Assembly (NCBI RefSeq): GCF_030815095.1
Contig: NZ_JAUSWF010000008.1
Span: 62,001 to 126,000 of the forward strand
Direction: 5' to 3'
DNA: 64,000 bases
Source: Aedoeadaptatus ivorii
GTDB lineage: Bacteria > Bacillota > Clostridia > Tissierellales > Peptoniphilaceae
Shown: in pieces, positions 25,419-34,026 of the stretch
Layout: each line of letters begins with the position of its first letter
How positions within the stretch are numbered: position 1 is the stretch's first letter
Translations under genes and position numbers: made by a program
Notes under the pieces: generated by a model
Told to the model about the DNA's origin: nothing
The model's database searches: none
What the model saw: only the letters and a program-made list of their open reading frames with translations

Positions 25419-25432
25419 TTGGAGGAGGAAAT

Positions 25433-26719
25433 ATGTTAGACATTCGCTTTATTCGGGAAAATCCCGACGTGGTCAAAAAAAATATGGAGAAGAAGTTTCA
25501 ACACGACAAACTTCCCTTGGTCGACGAGCTCATCCGCTTGGATGTGGAAAACCGTTCGGCCAAGACCGAAGGAGACCAACTGCGCTCCGACAGAAATAAG
25601 CTGTCCAAATCCATCGGCGCGCTGATGGGGCAGGGCAAAAAAGACGAAGCCGAAGAAACCAAGGCCAAGGTAAAGGCGATCAACGATCGCATCGAAGCGT
25701 TGGAAAAAGAAGAAGGGGAAAAATCCGAACGAATTCGCGAGATTCAAATGGCGATTCCCCAAATTATCGACGATTCCGTGCCCATCGGCAAAGACGACAC
25801 GGAAAACGTAGAAGTGGATCGATTCGGCGAACCGGTGGTGCCCGATTACGAAGTGCCCTACCATATCGACATTATGGAGAGCCTAAACGGCGTCGATCTC
25901 GACAGCGCCCGCAATACCTCCGGCAGCGGCTTTTACTATCTGAAGGGCGATGTGGCGCGCTTGCACTCGGCGATCCTCTCCTATGCCCGCGATTTTATGA
26001 TCGACAAGGGCTATGAGTACCATATTCCGCCCTATATGATCCGCGGCAATGTGGTCAGCGGCGTTATGAGCTTTGCGGAAATGGAAAACATGATGTATAA
26101 AATCGAAGGCGAAGATCTGTATCTGATCGGCACCAGCGAACACTCCATGATCGGAAAATACATCAACACCATCACCGAAGAGCACACCCTTCCGCACCGC
26201 TTGACGAGCTATTCCCCCTGCTTCCGCAAGGAAGTTGGCGCCCACGGCATCGAGGAGAGAGGGGTATACCGAATTCACCAATTCGAAAAGCAAGAAATGG
26301 TCATTATCTGTAAGCCCGAAGAGAGCATGGCATTCTATGACGAACTGTGGAACAACACCGTGGAATTTTTCCGCAGCCTCGAGATCCCCGTGCGCACCCT
26401 GGAATGCTGCTCCGGCGACTTGGCGGATCTGAAGGTCAAGAGCGTCGATGTGGAAGCATGGTCCCCGCGGCAGAAAAAATACTTCGAAGTCGGCAGCTGC
26501 TCCAACTTGGGCGATGCCCAGGCGCGCCGCTTAAATATCCGCGTCCGCGGCGAAGATGGAAAATTGTATTTGGCGCATACCCTGAACAACACCGTCGTCG
26601 CCCCGCCCAGAATGCTGATCGCCTATCTGGAAAACCACCTGCAGGAAGACGGCACGGTCTTTATTCCCGAACCCCTGCGTCCCTATATGGGCTTTAAGGA
26701 ACGGATCGAAAAGAAATAA
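25433..26719 (+). CDS. serS: Serine--tRNA ligase
   Basis: From the ATG behind GGAGGAGG the product is 428 residues. The N-terminal long coiled-coil arm (about residues 30-100) binds tRNA-Ser. The class II catalytic core follows, with TSEHSMIGKY, motif 2 FRKEVGAHGIEERGVYRIHQF and motif 3 PPRMLIAYLENHL. Upstream in-frame codons (from 25331) lie inside the T-box and are not coding. The enzyme charges tRNA-Ser and also tRNA-Sec where present. Confidence 0.98.
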   Translation: MLDIRFIRENPDVVKKNMEKKFQHDKLPLVDELIRLDVENRSAKTEGDQLRSDRNKLSKSIGALMGQGKKDEAEETKAKVKAINDRIEALEKEEGEKSERIREIQMAIPQIIDDSVPIGKDDTENVEVDRFGEPVVPDYEVPYHIDIMESLNGVDLDSARNTSGSGFYYLKGDVARLHSAILSYARDFMIDKGYEYHIPPYMIRGNVVSGVMSFAEMENMMYKIEGEDLYLIGTSEHSMIGKYINTITEEHTLPHRLTSYSPCFRKEVGAHGIEERGVYRIHQFEKQEMVIICKPEESMAFYDELWNNTVEFFRSLEIPVRTLECCSGDLADLKVKSVDVEAWSPRQKKYFEVGSCSNLGDAQARRLNIRVRGEDGKLYLAHTLNNTVVAPPRMLIAYLENHLQEDGTVFIPEPLRPYMGFKERIEKK

Positions 26720-26720
26720 A

Positions 26721-26750
26721 TTGACGATCCCCAAAAGCCTTTGATATACT
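26721..26750 (+). promoter_or_regulatory. Promoter of the riboswitch-P-type ATPase transcript
   Basis: TTGACG (26721-26726) and TATACT (26745-26750) are separated by 18 bases, starting two bases after the serS stop. Confidence 0.8.
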
Positions 26751-26756
26751 ATCCCC

Positions 26757-26864
26757 ACAAGAGGGAGTAACAGCAACACTTAGTCGTCAATTCGGTTATG
26801 CCCGGCTAAGTACCGCATCTGCGGTTGTGAGACTTTTGTCCTATGGGCAAAAGTCTCTTTTTTA
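26757..26864 (+). promoter_or_regulatory. yybP-ykoY-type (Mn2+) riboswitch with terminator expression platform
   Basis: The leader contains GAGGGAGTAAC, TTATGCCCGGC, and ACCGC-ATCT-GCGGT followed by TGTGAGACTTT, the conserved parts of the yybP-ykoY motif that binds Mn2+ in characterised cases. The AGACTTTTG at its end also pairs perfectly with CAAAAGTCT (26849-26857), followed by CTTTTTT, giving an intrinsic terminator. Mn2+ binding should hold AGACTTT in the aptamer and prevent termination, turning on the ATPase. The motif match is by eye. Confidence 0.88.
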
Positions 26865-26881
26865 TCGAAAAGGAGGCACCT

Positions 26882-29599
26882 TTGGAATGGTATAGGACGA
26901 GTACCCGGGACGTACTCAAAGAATTATCCGCCGATCCCGAGGCGGGGCTCAGCGCATCGGCGGTGGAGACCCGGCTTTCGGAATACGGCCGCAATGAATT
27001 GAAAGAGGAAAAAAAGAAGCCCTTTATCAAAAAGCTGGCGGAACAATTCCTCGACCCCATGATTATTATTTTGCTCCTCGCCGCAATCATCTCGGGCGTG
27101 GTGGGAGAAGCCGTAGACTCGGTGATTATCCTCGCCATCGTCATCGTCAATGCCCTGTTGAGCATTTTTCAGGAAGGGAAGGCGGAGGAGGCCATCGCCG
27201 CCTTAAAGAAGATGAGTTCGCCTACGGTGAAAGTGGTGCGCGACGGCAGAATATCGGAAATCCAGTCCACCGAACTGGTGCCGGGCGATCTCGTCATCCT
27301 CGAGACCGGCGACATCGTGCCGGCGGATATGCGCCTGATCGAAAGCAGCAACTTAAAGATCGATGAATCCTCCCTGACCGGGGAATCCGTCGCGGTGGAA
27401 AAGGACGCCGCCGTCACCATGGATGAAGAAGTGGGGATCGGCGACCGCGTGAACTACGCCTACTCCGCTTCGATCGTAAACTACGGCCGCGGCAAGGGCG
27501 TCGTCACCGAGACGGGCCTAAATACCGAGATCGGAAAGATCGCGACCACACTCTCCACCATGGAAGAGGAAGAAACGCCGCTGCAAAGGAAACTGGCGGG
27601 CCTTTCCAAGACGTTGGGGATTCTGGTCCTCGCGGTCTGCGCCGTGGTATTTGTAGTCGGAAAGATCTACGGGCGGGAAACCCTGCAAATGTTTTTGACT
27701 TCGGTATCCCTCGCCGTGGCGGCGATTCCCGAAGGCCTGCCCGCCATCGTCACCATCGTCCTTTCCATGGGCATGGGCAATATGGCGAGACACAATGCCA
27801 TCGTAAAGCGCCTTTTGGCGGTAGAGACCCTGGGCACCACCACCTATATCTGCTCCGATAAGACCGGGACGCTCACCCAAAACGAAATGACGGTAACCCG
27901 CGTCTATGTGGACGGTAAGGTGCTCGAAGTATCGGGATCCGGCTATGCCCCCACCGGTGAGATCACCGGAGGCGGAGAAACCGTGGCCCCCGAATCCATG
28001 CCCGGCCTCGATGCGCTCACCGCCGTCGCGAGTCTCGTCAACGACGCCGACCTCTCCGAATCCGGCGGCAATTACAGCATCGTGGGCGACCCCACCGAGG
28101 GCGCACTGATTACCCTGGCGGGCAAACACGGCATCCACGAAGAAGAGATCGAAGCGGCATATCCCCGCCTCGAGGAGATTCCCTTTGATTCCGATCGGAA
28201 GATGATGAGTACCTTCCACGAAAACTATTTCGACGGCAAGATCTCTTCCTTTACCAAGGGCGCGCCCGATGTCATCTTGAAGCGATGCAGCCATATCTAT
28301 AAAGACGGCGAAATCATAGAACTCACCGACGCCATGCGCCAAGAAGTGCTGGATCAAAACACCGCCTTCGCCAAGCAGGCGCTCCGCGTATTGGGCTTCG
28401 CCTTTCGCAACTTCGACGCCATGCCCTCCGACATCAGCACCGATGCCATCGAGCAGGATATGGTATTTGTGGGCCTCGTCGGCATGATCGACCCCGCCCG
28501 CCCCGAAGTAAAAGACGCCATCAAAGAATGCCGCACCGCCGGCATCGTGCCGGTGATGATCACCGGGGACTATCTCGAGACCGCCAAGGCGATTGCCGAA
28601 GAGCTCGGGATCCTGCGGGAAGGCGACCATGCGATGATGGGCGAGGAACTTAACGGCAAATCGCCCGAAGAAATTCGCGAGATCGTAAAGACCACCCGCG
28701 TCTTTGCCCGCGTATCGCCCCAAAATAAGGTACAAATCGTAACCGCCCTCAAGGAAAACGGCGAGATCGCCGCCATGACCGGCGACGGCGTAAACGACGC
28801 TCCCGCCATCAAAAAGGCGGATATCGGGATCGCCATGGGCATCACCGGTACCGATGTCGCCAAAAATACCGCCGACGTTATCCTCACCGACGACAACTTC
28901 GCCACCATCGTGCAAGCGGTGGAAGAAGGGCGGATCATCTATGCGAATATCAAAAAATTCGTCACCTTCCTGTTGAGCTGCAATATCGGCGAAGTGCTGG
29001 TCGTATTTTTGGCCATCATCCTGAATTTGCCCACCCCGTTTTTGCCGATCCAGCTCCTATGGCTAAACCTCGTCACCGACTCCTTCCCGGCGCTCGCGCT
29101 GGGCGTGGAAAAGGGCGAAGAAGAGACCATGCTCGAGCCGCCGAGAGATCCCCAAGAGCCGATCCTCGACCGCAAAGTGACCATCACTCTTATCATCCAG
29201 TCTATCGCCATCACCGCGGCAACCCTGGGCGTGTATTACTACGCCTTAAAGACCCATGGAGACACCGGCGCGGGACTCGTGTATTCGAGGACCATGGCAT
29301 TTACCACCCTGATCTTCTGCGAGCTCTTCCGTTCCTTCTCCTCCCGGAGCATCGACGATACCCTCTGGAAGATCGGATTCTTCAGCAACAAGCGCCTCGT
29401 GCAGGCGGTGCTCCTGTCCTTGGCATTGGTCTTGGTCGTACTCTATGTCCCCTTCCTGGAGGACTTGTTCCACTTGGTCGACCTCAACGTGAAGGACTGG
29501 GCCATCGTGCTGATTTCTTCTTTGATCCCCTTAGTGATCGGAGAAATTCAAAAGTTTATTCGCTTCAACCAAAGCCATCCCCAAGATACACAAGAGTAA
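26882..29599 (+). CDS. P-type cation ATPase, Ca2+/Mn2+ type (probable Mn exporter)
   Basis: This 905-residue P2A-like ATPase begins MEWYRTSTRDVLKEL. The start is the TTG at 26882, five bases after AAGGAGG; the ATG at 26843 lies inside the riboswitch terminator. Visible are the TGES actuator motif, the phosphorylation site DKTGTLT (D326), KGAPDVILKRC, MITGD and GDGVNDAP, plus ten membrane helices, with PEGLPA in M4 and NLVTDSFPALALG in M6. These are the cation-site helices of SERCA/YloB-type pumps. The Mn riboswitch upstream suggests Mn2+ export, as for Lactococcus YoaB-type pumps; Ca2+ export is the alternative. Confidence 0.93.
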   Translation: MEWYRTSTRDVLKELSADPEAGLSASAVETRLSEYGRNELKEEKKKPFIKKLAEQFLDPMIIILLLAAIISGVVGEAVDSVIILAIVIVNALLSIFQEGKAEEAIAALKKMSSPTVKVVRDGRISEIQSTELVPGDLVILETGDIVPADMRLIESSNLKIDESSLTGESVAVEKDAAVTMDEEVGIGDRVNYAYSASIVNYGRGKGVVTETGLNTEIGKIATTLSTMEEEETPLQRKLAGLSKTLGILVLAVCAVVFVVGKIYGRETLQMFLTSVSLAVAAIPEGLPAIVTIVLSMGMGNMARHNAIVKRLLAVETLGTTTYICSDKTGTLTQNEMTVTRVYVDGKVLEVSGSGYAPTGEITGGGETVAPESMPGLDALTAVASLVNDADLSESGGNYSIVGDPTEGALITLAGKHGIHEEEIEAAYPRLEEIPFDSDRKMMSTFHENYFDGKISSFTKGAPDVILKRCSHIYKDGEIIELTDAMRQEVLDQNTAFAKQALRVLGFAFRNFDAMPSDISTDAIEQDMVFVGLVGMIDPARPEVKDAIKECRTAGIVPVMITGDYLETAKAIAEELGILREGDHAMMGEELNGKSPEEIREIVKTTRVFARVSPQNKVQIVTALKENGEIAAMTGDGVNDAPAIKKADIGIAMGITGTDVAKNTADVILTDDNFATIVQAVEEGRIIYANIKKFVTFLLSCNIGEVLVVFLAIILNLPTPFLPIQLLWLNLVTDSFPALALGVEKGEEETMLEPPRDPQEPILDRKVTITLIIQSIAITAATLGVYYYALKTHGDTGAGLVYSRTMAFTTLIFCELFRSFSSRSIDDTLWKIGFFSNKRLVQAVLLSLALVLVVLYVPFLEDLFHLVDLNVKDWAIVLISSLIPLVIGEIQKFIRFNQSHPQDTQE

Positions 29600-29621
29600 C
29601 GCTCGTAGCCGAGCGGAAAAG

Positions 29622-29652
29622 AAGCTGTGCGCTTAGGCGTGCGGCTTTTTTT
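29622..29652 (+). terminator. Terminator after the P-type ATPase
   Basis: GCTGTGCGC pairs with GCGTGCGGC (with G-T pairs) around TTAG, followed by seven T residues. Confidence 0.85.
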
Positions 29653-29751
29653 GTGCATAGATAAGCGGGGGTCGTCTCGGGAAAAAACAGGGAAACTATG
29701 ATACAATAATCTTTCCAAGATCGGGACGGAAAACGGGAGGTAGAAAGAAAA

Positions 29752-30339
29752 ATGAACGATTCGATTCGCAAAATCGGAACGAAGGAATTGGTCGCCTGCG
29801 CGTTGTTCACGGCACTGATTGCCGTCGGCGCCTTTATAAAAATCATGATTCCCTTAGGGCCCTTTGCGGTGACCTTCTCGCTACAATTCTTCTTCGCCCT
29901 GATGGCTGGTTTTTTGCTGGGGCCCGTAAACGGCCTTATGAGTGTGTTGTTGTACTTATTTATCGGCTTGATCGGCATCCCGATCTTCGCCCATGGCGGC
30001 GGCCCGGGCTATTTAATGCGGCCCACCTTCGGCTTTTTGATCGGATTTGCGGCGGCGGCTTACGTAGTGGGGCGGCTCTCGAAAGACCTGCGCGCCATGC
30101 CCCTTCGGCATATGATTGCGGCGGCATTTGCGGCAGAGATGGCCTATTACGCCTGCGGACTGGTGTATTACTTTGTCATGTTTAACTACGTCGTGCCGGG
30201 CGTCGCGGGTATCGGCCTTTCGGAGCTATTCTCCGTGTGGTTTTTCAGCACCGTGATCCCCGATTTCGCCTTGTGCGTGGCGGCGGCCCTTGCGGCGGAT
30301 CGCATACGGCCCCATATCGGCTTGCCGCGGCGCCGATAG
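29752..30339 (+). CDS. bioY: Biotin transporter BioY
   Basis: This 195-residue protein has six hydrophobic helices and the BioY signatures PLGPFAVTFSLQFFFALMAGFLLGP and GGPGYLMRPTFGFLIGF. BioY is the substrate-binding S component of the ECF biotin importer and works with the shared EcfAAT module, which is not in this window. GGGAGG precedes the ATG. A TACAAT -10 lies at 29702-29707 without a good -35, and I saw no BirA operator. Presence of the importer suggests biotin scavenging. Confidence 0.95.
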   Translation: MNDSIRKIGTKELVACALFTALIAVGAFIKIMIPLGPFAVTFSLQFFFALMAGFLLGPVNGLMSVLLYLFIGLIGIPIFAHGGGPGYLMRPTFGFLIGFAAAAYVVGRLSKDLRAMPLRHMIAAAFAAEMAYYACGLVYYFVMFNYVVPGVAGIGLSELFSVWFFSTVIPDFALCVAAALAADRIRPHIGLPRRR

Positions 30340-30376
30340 ATAAAAGCACACATCCCATCCCGGACTAGAAACGAGG

Positions 30377-30401
30377 AAAACCGCCTGCGGGCGGTTTTTT
30401 G
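30377..30401 (+). terminator. Terminator after bioY
   Basis: AAAACCGCC pairs with GGGCGGTTTT around a TGC loop, followed by T residues. Confidence 0.92.
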
Positions 30402-30432
30402 TTGCGCCGCGGAAATGATTTGAGGGAGAACA

Positions 30433-30462
30433 ATTTTGATGATATGATATATTCATCAAAAT
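30433..30462. promoter_or_regulatory. Perfect 10-bp inverted repeat over the fni promoter (operator candidate)
   Basis: ATTTTGATGA (30433-30442) and TCATCAAAAT (30453-30462) are perfect inverted copies around TATGATATAT. The spacer holds a likely -10 (TATGAT, 30443-30448). It ends ten bases before the fni ATG. A dimeric repressor bound here would block RNA polymerase. The TTTGAT/ATCAAA core resembles MarR-family lipid regulator sites, but the protein is unknown. Confidence 0.6.
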
Positions 30463-30472
30463 AAAGGCTGGG

Positions 30473-31495
30473 ATGCATGTGAGAAAATACAGAAAAAGAG
30501 AACACGTAGAAAACTACCTGAGGGCGGAACACCAGGGCGATCCGCTGTTCGGGGATATTTTCCTGCCCCATATTTCCCTTCCGGAGGTAAATATCGGGGA
30601 AATCGATACGACGACGCGCTATCTGGGACGGGAAGTGCCCTTCCCGCTGATGATTAACGCCATGACCGGCGGCACCGATTTTACCGAAGATATCAACGCC
30701 GATCTGTCGGAACTCGCGCGCCGCTTTGCGCTTCCCATGGCCGTCGGCAGCGAAACCATTGCCCTGGAAGATCCTTCGGCAGAAGAGAGTTTTCGCATTG
30801 TGCGCAGAAACATCGGGGAAGCGGGCATCGTACTCGCGAACTTAAACGGCAATTTGCGCGTAGAAGACGCACGGCGTGCGGTGGATTTAATCGATGCTGA
30901 CGCCCTGCAAATCCACTTAAACCCGGCGCAGGAACTGGCCATGAGCGAAGGCGATCGGGATTTTCGCGGCATTACCGAGCGCATTGCGCGGGTCACCGAG
31001 GCCCTGGAGGTCCCCGTTATGGTCAAGGAAGTGGGTTTCGGCATGGACGCTTCGGTGATCGAATCTTTGTATGCAATCGGCGTGCGCTACGTCGATATAT
31101 CGGGATTCGGCGGCACCAATTTCTTCGAAGTAGAAGATATGCGTTGCTCCACCGTAGATATGACCGATCTATACGACTGGGGCATCCCCACCGCCTACGC
31201 CCTGTATAATGCGGTGGCGCTTCAAAAAGAAGGCCTTCACATCACCGCGTCGGGCGGCATTCGAAGCAGCCTCGACGTCGTAAAGGCGCTGGTGCTCGGT
31301 GCCGATATGGTGGGAATCAGCGGAGAGATTTTGAAGTATCTGATCCACGGCGGGTTGGACTATGCCTCCGTATATTTGGAAGACTTGCTCTATAAAGTGC
31401 GCGTGCTGATGGTGCTCGTCGGGGCAAAAGACATACAGGAACTGAGAGAGGTGCCCTGGCGTGCCACGGGCCGCCTCCTCGAACTCATGAGGTGA
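30473..31495 (+). CDS. fni: Isopentenyl-diphosphate delta-isomerase, type 2 (FMN-dependent)
   Basis: This 340-residue TIM-barrel protein begins MHVRKYRKREHVENYLR. It has the type 2 IDI motifs INAMTGGT, AVGSE, LQIHLNPAQE, VMVKEVGFG, DISGFGGTNF and ASGGIR, the FMN- and substrate-binding elements. It interconverts IPP and DMAPP for isoprenoid and undecaprenyl carrier synthesis. An in-frame GTG at 30479 is better spaced from the weak AGGCTGGG site and may be the true start. trxB follows after four bases, so the two are probably co-transcribed. Confidence 0.95.
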   Translation: MHVRKYRKREHVENYLRAEHQGDPLFGDIFLPHISLPEVNIGEIDTTTRYLGREVPFPLMINAMTGGTDFTEDINADLSELARRFALPMAVGSETIALEDPSAEESFRIVRRNIGEAGIVLANLNGNLRVEDARRAVDLIDADALQIHLNPAQELAMSEGDRDFRGITERIARVTEALEVPVMVKEVGFGMDASVIESLYAIGVRYVDISGFGGTNFFEVEDMRCSTVDMTDLYDWGIPTAYALYNAVALQKEGLHITASGGIRSSLDVVKALVLGADMVGISGEILKYLIHGGLDYASVYLEDLLYKVRVLMVLVGAKDIQELREVPWRATGRLLELMR

Positions 31496-31499
31496 TAGA

Positions 31500-32426
31500 A
31501 TGTACGACGTAATCATCGTAGGCGGGGGACCAGCGGGACTGACCGCGGCCATCTATTGCGGCCGGGCCAACTTGAAGACCTTGGTGCTCGAACCGGAACT
31601 CGAAGGCGGACAGATGGCCATGACCATGGAGATCGCCAACTACCCCGGCGCCAACGAGGACGACACGGGCATGGATCTCGCCATGCGCATGGGCAAACAG
31701 GCGCGCACCTTCGGCGCGGAATTCGCCCGTGCATCGGTGGAATCCTTGACATTGGACGGAGAGGACAAGGTGCTCGCCACCACCGACGGCGAATACCGCG
31801 CCCGCGCCGTAATCGCCGCCACCGGCTCGCGTCCCCATACCCTCGGCATACCGGGAGAGGAAAAATTCGTCTCCCGCGGCATTAGCTACTGCGCCACTTG
31901 CGACGGCGCCTTCTACCAAACCGGCGACGTCTACGTCATCGGCGGCGGCAACTCCGCCGTAGAAGAAGCGCTGTACCTGTCCGGGCTCGGCGCCAAGGTG
32001 CATATCGTGCACCGCAGGGATCAGCTCCGCGCAGAGGCCTATCTCGCCGACTTGGCGCTAAAAGACGAAAACATCGAAATCCTCTGGAATACAGAGCTCA
32101 AAGAAGTCATCGGCGATGTAACCGCCGACGGCCTCGTCCTCTACAACAACAAAGAGGACAAAAGCTATACCGTAAAAAAAGACGACAAGCCATTGGGCAT
32201 CTTTATCTATGTGGGCGCTCGGCCGCGCACCGAATTTTTGGCCGACGTCTTAGAACTCGACAACGGCTATGTGCCCGTGGATGCGGAACAGCGCACCGCC
32301 GTTCCCGGTCTCTTTGCCGCGGGCGACATCGTGGCAAAGAAGTTCCGCCAGGTCATCAACGCTTGCGGCGAGGGCTGTACCGCCGCCATGGCGGTGGCAC
32401 TGGACCACGTGCGGGAACAAAAATAA
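31500..32426 (+). CDS. trxB: Thioredoxin reductase
   Basis: This 308-residue flavoprotein has an N-terminal FAD motif GGGPAGLTAAIYCGRA, the redox-active CATC (C131, C134), the NAD(P)H-binding GGGNSAVEEALYL with HRRDQLRAE, and the C-terminal FAD motif GLFAAGDI. It reduces thioredoxin with NADPH. The ATG begins four bases after fni, and a terminator follows. No thioredoxin gene is adjacent. Confidence 0.96.
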   Translation: MYDVIIVGGGPAGLTAAIYCGRANLKTLVLEPELEGGQMAMTMEIANYPGANEDDTGMDLAMRMGKQARTFGAEFARASVESLTLDGEDKVLATTDGEYRARAVIAATGSRPHTLGIPGEEKFVSRGISYCATCDGAFYQTGDVYVIGGGNSAVEEALYLSGLGAKVHIVHRRDQLRAEAYLADLALKDENIEILWNTELKEVIGDVTADGLVLYNNKEDKSYTVKKDDKPLGIFIYVGARPRTEFLADVLELDNGYVPVDAEQRTAVPGLFAAGDIVAKKFRQVINACGEGCTAAMAVALDHVREQK

Positions 32427-32439
32427 GAGATTTATTTGC

Positions 32440-32468
32440 AATCCCCCGATTTCGTCGGGGGATTTTTT
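32440..32468 (+). terminator. Terminator after trxB
   Basis: ATCCCCCGA pairs perfectly with TCGGGGGAT around TTTCG, followed by a T-run. Confidence 0.94.
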
Positions 32469-32563
32469 GTGGCGCGATCCACTACGCGACCTTGTCAAGG
32501 CATATACACAAACGGTATGCCCGACGATCTGCCATTTGATTTTTCGATAGCAGGGGATTCCGA

Positions 32564-32593
32564 TTGTTCGGGCAAATCGCCCTATGGTATATT
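32564..32593 (+). promoter_or_regulatory. Probable metNIQ promoter
   Basis: TTGTTC (32564-32569) and TATATT (32588-32593) are 18 bases apart, 34 bases ahead of the metN start. No S-box or other methionine riboswitch is visible in the short leader. Confidence 0.55.
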
Positions 32594-32627
32594 GAGAGGC
32601 AGAGTATCAGAAAATGGAGTTGAGATC

Positions 32628-33350
32628 TTGATTGAAGTCAGCCATCTAAAAAAATCCTTCGGCGAACACACGGTGTTGGACGACATCAGTTTTCGCATCG
32701 AAGACAAGGACGTCTTCGGCATTATCGGAAAGAGCGGATCCGGAAAGACGACTCTACTGGATTGTCTGTCGGGCTTACAGCCCTTTGAGTCGGGGAGCAT
32801 CCGCATCGACGGCAAAGAAATCGCCGCCCTTGATGCCGACGAGGCGCGTATGCTCCGCAAAGAGATCGGTTTTGTGTTTCAGCATTTTTCGCTCCTATCT
32901 CGGCGAAATGTGCTCGAAAACATCGCGCTTCCCATGCAGTGTTGGAAGTACGATAAAAATACGATCGATACGCGGAGCCGACAACTGGCAGAGACCGTGG
33001 GGCTGGGGGAGCATATACATAAGCGTCCCCGCGCGCTTTCCGGCGGGCAAAAACAGCGCGTCGCCATCGCCCGCGCGCTGAGCCTGGAGCCGCGATATAT
33101 CGTCTGCGACGAGTTTACTTCTGCCTTGGATCCCAGCACGACCAAATCGATTTTGGCGCTAATGGAGGAGATCCGAAGACAACAAGACGTCACCATTCTC
33201 CTCGTCACCCACGACATGGCGCTGGCGGAGCGGATGTGCAATCGCATGATTCTCTTGGAAGAGGGAAAAATCGTAGAAAGCGGCGAACCGTCGGCGATCT
33301 TTGCCGGCAAATCCGAAGCGTTGCGGCGATTGACAGAGGGGGAGGCGTAA
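32628..33350 (+). CDS. metN: Methionine-type ABC transporter ATP-binding protein (MetN-like, without NIL domain)
   Basis: From the TTG at 32628, behind GGAG, the product is 240 residues, MIEVSHLKKSFGEHTVLDDIS.... It has Walker A GKSGSGKTTL, the signature LSGGQKQRVAIARAL, Walker B and the H-loop THDMALAE. Typical MetN is about 340 residues with a C-terminal NIL (ACT-like) regulatory domain that senses methionine; it is absent here. The in-frame upstream region to 32436 crosses the trxB terminator and is not coding. metI and metQ follow. Confidence 0.85.
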   Translation: MIEVSHLKKSFGEHTVLDDISFRIEDKDVFGIIGKSGSGKTTLLDCLSGLQPFESGSIRIDGKEIAALDADEARMLRKEIGFVFQHFSLLSRRNVLENIALPMQCWKYDKNTIDTRSRQLAETVGLGEHIHKRPRALSGGQKQRVAIARALSLEPRYIVCDEFTSALDPSTTKSILALMEEIRRQQDVTILLVTHDMALAERMCNRMILLEEGKIVESGEPSAIFAGKSEALRRLTEGEA

Positions 33351-33351
33351 T

Positions 33352-34017
33352 ATGTTTGAAAACACGCAACTGGCGGAATACCTGCCCGATGTGATCGTGC
33401 CGGCGCTTCTCGCCACCTTCAAGATTATGTTCTTTTCCGCCCTGATCTCTATGGCCTTGGGCGTGGTATTCGGCGTGCTCCTCTTTATTACGGGGAGGGG
33501 CGGCCTGTGGGAAAAACCCGCCTTGCACGCCGTACTCGGAAAAATTACCGACGTGCTGCGCGCCTTTCCCACGATGATCTTAATCGTCTCCTTGGCGCCG
33601 ATGACCCGGCTGTTAGTGGGAACCGCCGTGGGGGCCGATGCCGCCATCGTAGGCATCAGCGTCGCCTGTACGCCCTTTGCCACCCGCATGATCGAAAACT
33701 CGCTTCAGACCGTAGATCCCAATCTGATCAAGGCGGCGCGCTCCTTCGGCGCGAGCAATTTTCAGATCATCTACCGCGTGCTCTTGGTGGAGGCACTGCC
33801 GTCGATCGTTTCCAATTATACGATTCTATTGATCAACATGCTCAATGTATCCACCATCGCCGGCGCAGTGGGTGCGGGCGGCTTGGGCGCCGTGGCACTT
33901 ACCTATGGCTATCAGCGATTTGACTACGGCATTATGTACTTTATCGTGATCATACTGTTGATCATCGTCCTCTCCATTCAGGGGACGAGCAAGTGGTTAT
34001 TCCAAAAATTGAAGTAG
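33352..34017 (+). CDS. metI: Methionine-type ABC transporter permease (MetI-like)
   Basis: This 221-residue permease has five hydrophobic helices and the EAA-type loop RSFGASNFQIIYRVLLVEALPSI that contacts the ATPase. The C-terminal segment SNYTILLINMLNVSTIAGAVGAGGLGAVALTYGYQRFDYG, seen across the chain, is typical of MetI. It starts one base after the metN stop. Confidence 0.92.
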   Translation: MFENTQLAEYLPDVIVPALLATFKIMFFSALISMALGVVFGVLLFITGRGGLWEKPALHAVLGKITDVLRAFPTMILIVSLAPMTRLLVGTAVGADAAIVGISVACTPFATRMIENSLQTVDPNLIKAARSFGASNFQIIYRVLLVEALPSIVSNYTILLINMLNVSTIAGAVGAGGLGAVALTYGYQRFDYGIMYFIVIILLIIVLSIQGTSKWLFQKLK

Positions 34018-34026
34018 GAGGAAATT

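Noticed and set aside
26843..26881. ATG at 26843 as start of the P-type ATPase
   Set aside because: It lies within the riboswitch terminator hairpin and has no ribosome-binding site; TTG 26882 follows AAGGAGG and matches the family N-terminus.
27518..28915. 465-codon open frame on the minus strand within the P-type ATPase
   Set aside because: It is an antisense shadow produced by GC-rich codon bias; the plus strand encodes all P-type ATPase motifs without interruption.
29653..29751. BirA operator ahead of bioY
   Set aside because: No TTAACC/GGTTAA-type palindrome was found; only a -10-like TACAAT.
32436..32627. Extended N-terminus of metN from an upstream ATG
   Set aside because: This stretch contains the trxB terminator and the metN promoter. 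The added residues have no similarity to ABC ATPases.
32470..32627. SAM or other methionine riboswitch ahead of metN
   Set aside because: The promoter leaves only a short leader, and none of the S-box or SMK conserved segments are present.
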